Assembly (NCBI GenBank): GCA_031271525.1
Contig: JAISVO010000122.1
Location: forward strand, 1 to 17,676
DNA: 17,676 nt
Reading direction: 5' to 3'
From: Oscillospiraceae bacterium
Lineage (GTDB): Bacteria > Bacillota > Clostridia > Oscillospirales > UBA929
Shown: piece by piece, positions 14,085 to 17,676 of the stretch
Position numbering within the stretch: position 1 is the first letter of the stretch
Layout: each line of letters starts with the position of its first letter
Notes under the pieces: generated by a model
What the model was told of the DNA's origin: nothing
Seen by the model: only the letters and a program-made list of their open reading frames with translations
Databases searched by the model: none
Translations under genes and position numbers: made by a program

Positions 14085-15277
14085 ACTTGAATCCGCTTTT
14101 CCGGTTGTGCCGAAGCGGCGCGGATCCGGGACAGACAGACGTCGATGATGTCGCGGCCCTTTTGCCCGGCGTATTCCGCCATTCCGGCCACTACGCCGAT
14201 GTCGAAATCAAAACACGCTGAAATGTCATGCCGCACCGTTTTGGTAATCCGCCGGATCGCGGCGGCGGCGCGGATTTTGTCCGTCTCGGCCAAAATGACG
14301 GCAAACTGCCCGTTTTCCAGCCACGCGGCGGAATCGACGCACCGGATCGAATCGCTGATGACATACCCGGCGTATTTCATCACCCGCTCCCGGGTTCCCG
14401 GGTCGAGCACGTAGGTGGGGATCGAAACCGAAAAAACGCCCAGCGCGAACGGGCGCTGATACCGCTTATACCGGTAGATCTCCTTCTCCAGCGTCTCCTC
14501 CAGCCCCATGCGGTTGGGCATCCCCATCGCGAGGTCGTTGTACTCCTTATGTTTCTCCCATAGGGTTAACAGCTGAACCTCCCGGGGGTTGGACGCCATT
14601 GCCTTGAACTGGAGCATCAGCGGCGCGAGGTCGCGGTAACCCAGATAGACCCGCCATATCCCGCTTTCCAGCACGGCGTATTTTGTCAGGGTGTACTCCG
14701 AAACCCGACCCGTCGTCTTTTCCTTCTCCGAAAGGGTAACGGTATACTCCTCCGCCGGGAGCTTTCCTCCTGCGGCGGTTTTGAACGATCCGTAGCGCTT
14801 GAACAGCTTCAGGCGTGTCTCCCCCACCTCGTACAACGCCGAGACCGACTCCTGCCACTCGACAAACGCGCCGTAGCCGAAGCATTTTTTGTCCTCGTTG
14901 CTGACCAAGGCGAAGGCGCTCTTAAAGTCCTTCCGGCGCAAATGCGCGAAGTAATTCCGGACGGCTGTGCCGGCTCCCGGCGTACCCCCGTCGCTGTCGT
15001 CCCGGTTGATGTATACGACGCGCTCCCGCACCTCGACCCGGGAGGACGGCTTTTCATTACGGCGCTCCCAGTCACGGTGATAGGTTTTCCGCTCCTCCGG
15101 GTTCGAAAGCACCTCATATGCACGGTTAATACGGCGCATCATCCCTGTTGCCGACGGGTCGGGGTTGACGTCGGGGTGATACATCTTGCAAAGGCGCTTA
15201 TACGCGCTTTGGATGATTTCGGTGCTTGCCTGCGGGTGTACCTGCAGCAGCCCGTAATAGTCTTCCCAATGCTCCAA
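14081..15277 (-). CDS. J-domain protein with NTF2-like middle and degenerate GGDEF domain (398 aa)
   Basis: Three parts can be seen. Residues 4-70 are a J domain (YYGLLQVHP, KMYHPDVNPD with HPD at 34-36, INRAYEVLSNPEERKTY), expected to stimulate a DnaK ATPase. Residues about 103-215 look like an NTF2/SnoaL-type domain (AVRNYFAHLRRKDFKSAFALVS, then strands ending GIWRVYLGYRD). Residues about 235-390 read as a GGDEF-type cyclase fold: NDLAMGMPNRMGLEETLEKEI at 247-267 is the usual 'D-x-LTGLPNR' entry, but the active-site GG(D/E)EF is ENGQF (321-325), so cyclase activity is very unlikely; it may bind a nucleotide or act as a dimer or signal sensor. Start is TTG at 15277 with GGGGGGA six bases upstream. 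A strong promoter lies upstream, and the phosphoesterase gene overlaps its stop. The fusion is inferred by pattern only. Confidence 0.8.
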   Translation of the reverse strand: MEHWEDYYGLLQVHPQASTEIIQSAYKRLCKMYHPDVNPDPSATGMMRRINRAYEVLSNPEERKTYHRDWERRNEKPSSRVEVRERVVYINRDDSDGGTPGAGTAVRNYFAHLRRKDFKSAFALVSNEDKKCFGYGAFVEWQESVSALYEVGETRLKLFKRYGSFKTAAGGKLPAEEYTVTLSEKEKTTGRVSEYTLTKYAVLESGIWRVYLGYRDLAPLMLQFKAMASNPREVQLLTLWEKHKEYNDLAMGMPNRMGLEETLEKEIYRYKRYQRPFALGVFSVSIPTYVLDPGTRERVMKYAGYVISDSIRCVDSAAWLENGQFAVILAETDKIRAAAAIRRITKTVRHDISACFDFDIGVVAGMAEYAGQKGRDIIDVCLSRIRAASAQPEKRIQV

Positions 15278-15352
15278 CCGCGATCCCCCCCAAAAAGGAT
15301 GTCATACCCCATCATATGCAACCGGTCTGGACCAACTGCGTCGAATAATGTC

Positions 15353-15381
15353 AGTATAGTCATTTGGGGCGGGAATGTCAA
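15353..15381 (-). promoter_or_regulatory. Promoter of the J-domain/phosphoesterase operon
   Basis: On the minus strand TTGACA (15376-15381) and TATACT (15353-15358) are 17 bases apart. Transcription near 15346 leaves a leader of about 69 bases before the TTG at 15277. It lies downstream of the RibU stop, so the operon does not depend on RibU readthrough. Confidence 0.8.
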
Positions 15382-15423
15382 GTAATTGTTATGGGATTAT
15401 GTAAACCGATTCACGTTTGCCTG

Positions 15424-16014
15424 TCACTGTTTTCCGTGCAGAAGGCGGGACAAACGCTTGTAGGCAAAGAAGGTAATTATGCCGATCAAGGCTCCCTTCA
15501 TTAGGTTAAACGGTATTATTGTTAACAGGATGACCTTCCAGAGGCTGTCCACCGCCGGGACCAACGCGGCGCACATGTCGATGATCACCTGCAGCGGGAA
15601 GAGGTTGGAGTAGAAGGGAATGATGAGGAAGTAATTCGCCAGCGCGCCTATGACAACCATCGCGGCGACGCCAAGCCCGATGCCGAGGAGCGCGCCGCTC
15701 CGTTTCTTCCTGTATGTATACACCAACCCGGCGGGTACCACCAGCGCGACTCCGACCAAGAAGTTCGCCAGCTCACCGACGCCGCCGGTACTTGTAACGG
15801 TGAGATGGATCAGGTTTTTGAGCAGTTCGACGGTCACTCCGGCAATCGGACCGAAGGCAAACGCGCCGATTAGGGCGGGGAGGTCGGAGAAATCCAGCTT
15901 TAAGAATTCGGGGAAGAAGAAAACCAAGGGGAACTCCAAAAACATCAGGACTGCCGAGATTGCCGCGAGCATCGCGACGGTTGCCGCCGTGCGGAGGGTG
16001 ATTGTTCGTTTCAT
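15424..16014 (-). CDS. ribU: RibU-type riboflavin ECF transporter S component (196 aa)
   Basis: Membrane substrate-binding subunit of a group II ECF importer; it works with a shared EcfT/EcfA module encoded elsewhere. The N-terminal TLRTAATVAMLAAISAVLMFLEFPL is the usual S-component start, and KLDFSDLPALIGAFAFGPIAGVTVELLKNLIH (39-70) is the RibU signature region. Six hydrophobic segments can be traced, ending FNLMKGALIGIITFFAYKRL. The ATG at 16014 has AGAGG about eight bases upstream. The upstream FMN riboswitch with a following terminator hairpin strongly supports riboflavin as the substrate, since FMN represses such genes. Length is normal for the family. Confidence 0.95.
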   Translation of the reverse strand: MKRTITLRTAATVAMLAAISAVLMFLEFPLVFFFPEFLKLDFSDLPALIGAFAFGPIAGVTVELLKNLIHLTVTSTGGVGELANFLVGVALVVPAGLVYTYRKKRSGALLGIGLGVAAMVVIGALANYFLIIPFYSNLFPLQVIIDMCAALVPAVDSLWKVILLTIIPFNLMKGALIGIITFFAYKRLSRLLHGKQ

Positions 16015-16033
16015 GGTGGTTGCCTCTCATTCA

Positions 16034-16070
16034 TTAAAATTATCGCCCCCAAACAGGCAGTTTGGGGGCG
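16034..16070 (-). terminator. Attenuator terminator between FMN riboswitch and ribU
   Basis: On the minus strand CGCCCCCAAAC, loop TGCCT, GTTTGGGGGCG form an 11-bp perfect stem (16044-16070), followed by ATAATTTTAA (16034-16043). It lies 13 bases beyond the riboswitch core and 20 bases before the ribU start, the usual layout for ligand-controlled early termination. The U run is broken, so its strength is moderate. Confidence 0.75.
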
Positions 16071-16082
16071 TAAGCGCTCGGC

Positions 16083-16210
<128 letters not shown>

Positions 16211-16218
16211 ATTTAGTT

Positions 16219-16247
16219 ATTATAGAGCGGCTCGTTATGCCGCCGAA
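16219..16247 (-). promoter_or_regulatory. Promoter of the FMN riboswitch/ribU unit
   Basis: A perfect TATAAT lies at 16219-16224 on the minus strand, with a poor -35 (TTCGGC, 16242-16247) 17 bases upstream inside the end of the lipoprotein gene. Transcription near 16212 would start just before the riboswitch, which fits a dedicated promoter. Confidence 0.6.
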
Positions 16248-17053
16248 GCTTTTGAGGTATCCACCACGACTCCGGAGCCGAATTTATTGACCGTGATCAG
16301 CATATTCATATCCACCGAAGCAATTTCCTGTTCCTCGGCGGTCATCTTCATCGGCAGCTTCAATCCGAGCGTTTTCGGGTCGCCGGTGCTGCTAGTGACG
16401 AAGTCGGCTGTTGTGTCCCCGATATTCATCGTTCCGCCAAGCTGGGCGAGTCCGCTGCCCATAGCCTTCGTGAGGAATGCCGTCATCTTCTCGCCGTCCA
16501 GAATGAAGATGGTCTTTTTGCCGCCGTCCGGCAGCTCGACCGTCTCGAAGGACTTGATCGCGCTCACGTCAAACTCGGGCATATTGGCGTCCTGCCCCAT
16601 CTGCGCCTGCAATTCGGGGAGGGTCATTTCAGTTTCCACGCCGTCCACCGCGTAGTAGATTTTCTCGCCGTCATAGACGGTCTCGACCTTACTCTTCGTT
16701 CCGAACATATCGGTTTCCATCACCGAAGAATAGAGCGTCTTGTCGCCCTCAACCACCGCCTTGATGTTCCCACCGACCGACATCAGTATGGATTGTCCCA
16801 TCATGGTCATGTTCATATCCATTGTCATGTCCATGTCAAACTGTGTGTTCCCGCTTTCGGGGCTGGTGGAGAGCATATCCATAGCGGAGGTGTAGGCCGC
16901 GTACGCTTCCGCTTTCGGGTCTTTAGGACTTTCCGCGGGGCTTGCCGCAGGGGGGATGGGTTGGGGGCTTGGGGACGCGTTTTGCCGGGTACAGCCGGCC
17001 GTGAGAAGGAGCAAGGCGGCGAGCGCTGCCGCGAGCACATATTTGAGTCTCAT
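16235..17053 (-). CDS. Secreted lipoprotein of unknown function with a Met-rich strand (272 aa)
   Basis: The signal peptide ends in LTAGC (lipidated C21) and is followed by a Pro/Ser/Ala/Lys spacer (22-48). The rest looks like a beta-rich outer domain, similar in general build to LppX/LolA-like or DUF6612-type lipoproteins of Firmicutes, though I cannot name the family. The first strand is unusual: FDMDMTMDMNMTMMG (72-86) places methionine at every second position. GEKIYYAVDGVETEMT (129-144) and ELPDGGKKTIFILDGEKM (172-189) fit alternating strands. The ATG at 17053 has AAGGA eight bases upstream and is preceded by a consensus promoter. The gap to the ribU unit holds only that unit's -10. Role unknown; binding of a lipid-like ligand or of a metal by the methionines are both guesses. 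Confidence 0.85.
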   Translation of the reverse strand: MRLKYVLAAALAALLLLTAGCTRQNASPSPQPIPPAASPAESPKDPKAEAYAAYTSAMDMLSTSPESGNTQFDMDMTMDMNMTMMGQSILMSVGGNIKAVVEGDKTLYSSVMETDMFGTKSKVETVYDGEKIYYAVDGVETEMTLPELQAQMGQDANMPEFDVSAIKSFETVELPDGGKKTIFILDGEKMTAFLTKAMGSGLAQLGGTMNIGDTTADFVTSSTGDPKTLGLKLPMKMTAEEQEIASVDMNMLITVNKFGSGVVVDTSKASAA

Positions 17054-17107
17054 AGAAACAGTCCTTCTTTCCGTTTACTTTGCGGTAGTATTTGTAAGAG
17101 CACTTCA

Positions 17108-17419
17108 CATTATACTCTGCCGGAGAATCAGTGTCAAGGCGGTTATTTCTTGGGGCATGTCAAACGCAGGCAGAGAAGCGTCCATCACGAGAGGACATGG
17201 CTCTGATACCAGCATAGCGTTTTCCGGCTGCTGACTTTTTCTCGCCATTTTGATAACGCCGGAGATGAAAGCGAAAATAACCGGTATGCTCTGGACGGTC
17301 GATGTCTCGATGTCTTCCGAGTGACCCTCGTCGCCGATGACATAGAACGAACCGTCTTCGCAGTAGGCGTTGACGATCCTCGCGTCCGGGCGGGGCTTGA
17401 CTCTATCTGCCCTATTTCG
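17108..17419 (-). pseudogene. Coding-like open frame without a start codon, possible gene remnant
   Basis: Immediately after the PstS-like gene a different minus-strand frame stays open for about 104 codons. Its first 55 codons have the G/C-ending usage of the neighbouring genes and read as protein-like sequence (RPDARIVNAYCEDGSFYV, then IGDEGHSEDIETSTVQSIPV). It has no ATG, GTG or TTG before the middle (first ATG at the IKM position), and its end runs through the lipoprotein promoter. It may be the tail of a frameshifted or decayed gene, or a chance frame. I cannot assign it to a family. Confidence 0.3.
17109..17137 (-). promoter_or_regulatory. Consensus sigma-A promoter of the lipoprotein gene
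   Basis: TTGACA (17132-17137) and TATAAT (17109-17114) on the minus strand are both perfect and 17 bases apart. Transcription near 17102 leaves a leader of about 49 bases. It overlaps the tail of the start-less open frame at 17108-17419. Confidence 0.92.
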
Positions 17420-17676
17420 TCACATAGCCTGCCGCTTCGACCAGCGTCTGCCCTTCTTCGCCCTGCAGCCAATCGTACAGGACACGCGCCGGGCTGCCTT
17501 GCGGCTCCGATGCGCGGATTGCCGCGTAGAAATCGTTGACGAAGGGATATTCTCCGCTCCGGATGGTTTCGTTCGTCGGCTCTACGCCGTCCACCGACAA
17601 GATCTTGATGTTGGGATCGCTTTTCATCCGCGACACATAGTAGAAGACATTGTAGCCGATCGCGCCGCCGCCGTTG
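17412..17676 (-). CDS. PstS-like phosphate-binding protein, C-terminal part (5' end outside window)
   Basis: About 87 residues of a periplasmic-binding-protein-like domain are encoded up to a TAG at 17412-17414. NGGGAIGYNVFYYVSRM resembles the 'GAIGYSxYYYV' region of PstS-like proteins, followed by IKILSVDGVEPTNETIRSGEYPF, where 'N-x-x-T-I-x-x-G-x-YP' is characteristic. The end (YDWLQGEEGQTLVEAAGYVTK) matches the usual C-terminal helix and AGYV ending. In the cell it would bind phosphate or a related anion at the outer membrane face for an ABC importer. The pst permease genes are not in the window, and downstream (minus direction) there is none, so this may be a stand-alone binding protein. 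Note the coding-like frame that follows its stop. Confidence 0.85.
   Translation of the reverse strand, partial: NGGGAIGYNVFYYVSRMKSDPNIKILSVDGVEPTNETIRSGEYPFVNDFYAAIRASEPQGSPARVLYDWLQGEEGQTLVEAAGYVTK

Noticed and set aside
14809..15123. Shadow frames inside the J-domain gene
   Set aside because: They are alternative frames within a gene whose domains are clear, and they have no ribosome site.

Overview
The window looks like a Gram-positive Clostridia (Oscillospirales- or Christensenellales-like) chromosome. The supporting signs are lipoprotein signal peptides, strong Shine-Dalgarno sites, sigma-A promoters, an FMN riboswitch ahead of a RibU-type ECF transporter subunit, and a sortase-like C-terminal anchor. 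Most genes are GC-rich with G/C-ending codons. The assignment is inferred from gene content only.

Region 1 (about 1-1750) is an accessory-looking edge: the 3' end of a repeat-containing surface protein, then two visibly AT-richer GNAT acetyltransferase genes. Each acetyltransferase gene is followed by a diverged copy of the same two-part repeat. A gene-free stretch (1453-1823) ends in a strong plus-strand terminator hairpin.

Region 2 (about 1824-13495) is a starch/maltodextrin locus. On the minus strand, from a promoter near 10135-10163, runs an apparent operon: maltodextrin-binding lipoprotein, MalF-like and MalG-like permeases, a four-TM protein of unknown function, a secreted lipoprotein alpha-amylase, and a cytoplasmic neopullulanase-type GH13 enzyme. 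Junctions after the binding protein are tight (3-nt gap, 1-nt overlap, 13-nt gap, 4-nt overlap). A small surface protein with a CBM26-like starch-binding module follows under its own promoter. Divergently, a 1030-residue type I pullulanase with CBM41, CBM48 and a C-terminal membrane anchor is transcribed on the plus strand. The likely division of labour is: a surface binding protein holds starch, the anchored pullulanase and lipoprotein amylase cut alpha-1,6 and alpha-1,4 bonds, the ABC importer takes up maltodextrins, and the cytoplasmic GH13 enzyme finishes hydrolysis. No ABC ATPase, regulator, phosphorylase or 4-alpha-glucanotransferase is in the window.

Region 3 (about 13464-15381) is a two-gene, translationally coupled minus-strand operon: a J-domain protein with an NTF2-like middle and a degenerate GGDEF domain, then a calcineurin-like phosphoesterase. 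This unusual pairing is the best candidate for an undescribed system. Region 4 (15424-17137) holds RibU with its FMN riboswitch, and a lipoprotein with a Met-rich strand under a consensus promoter. Region 5 (17108-17676) has the 3' end of a PstS-like binding protein followed by a coding-like frame with no start codon.
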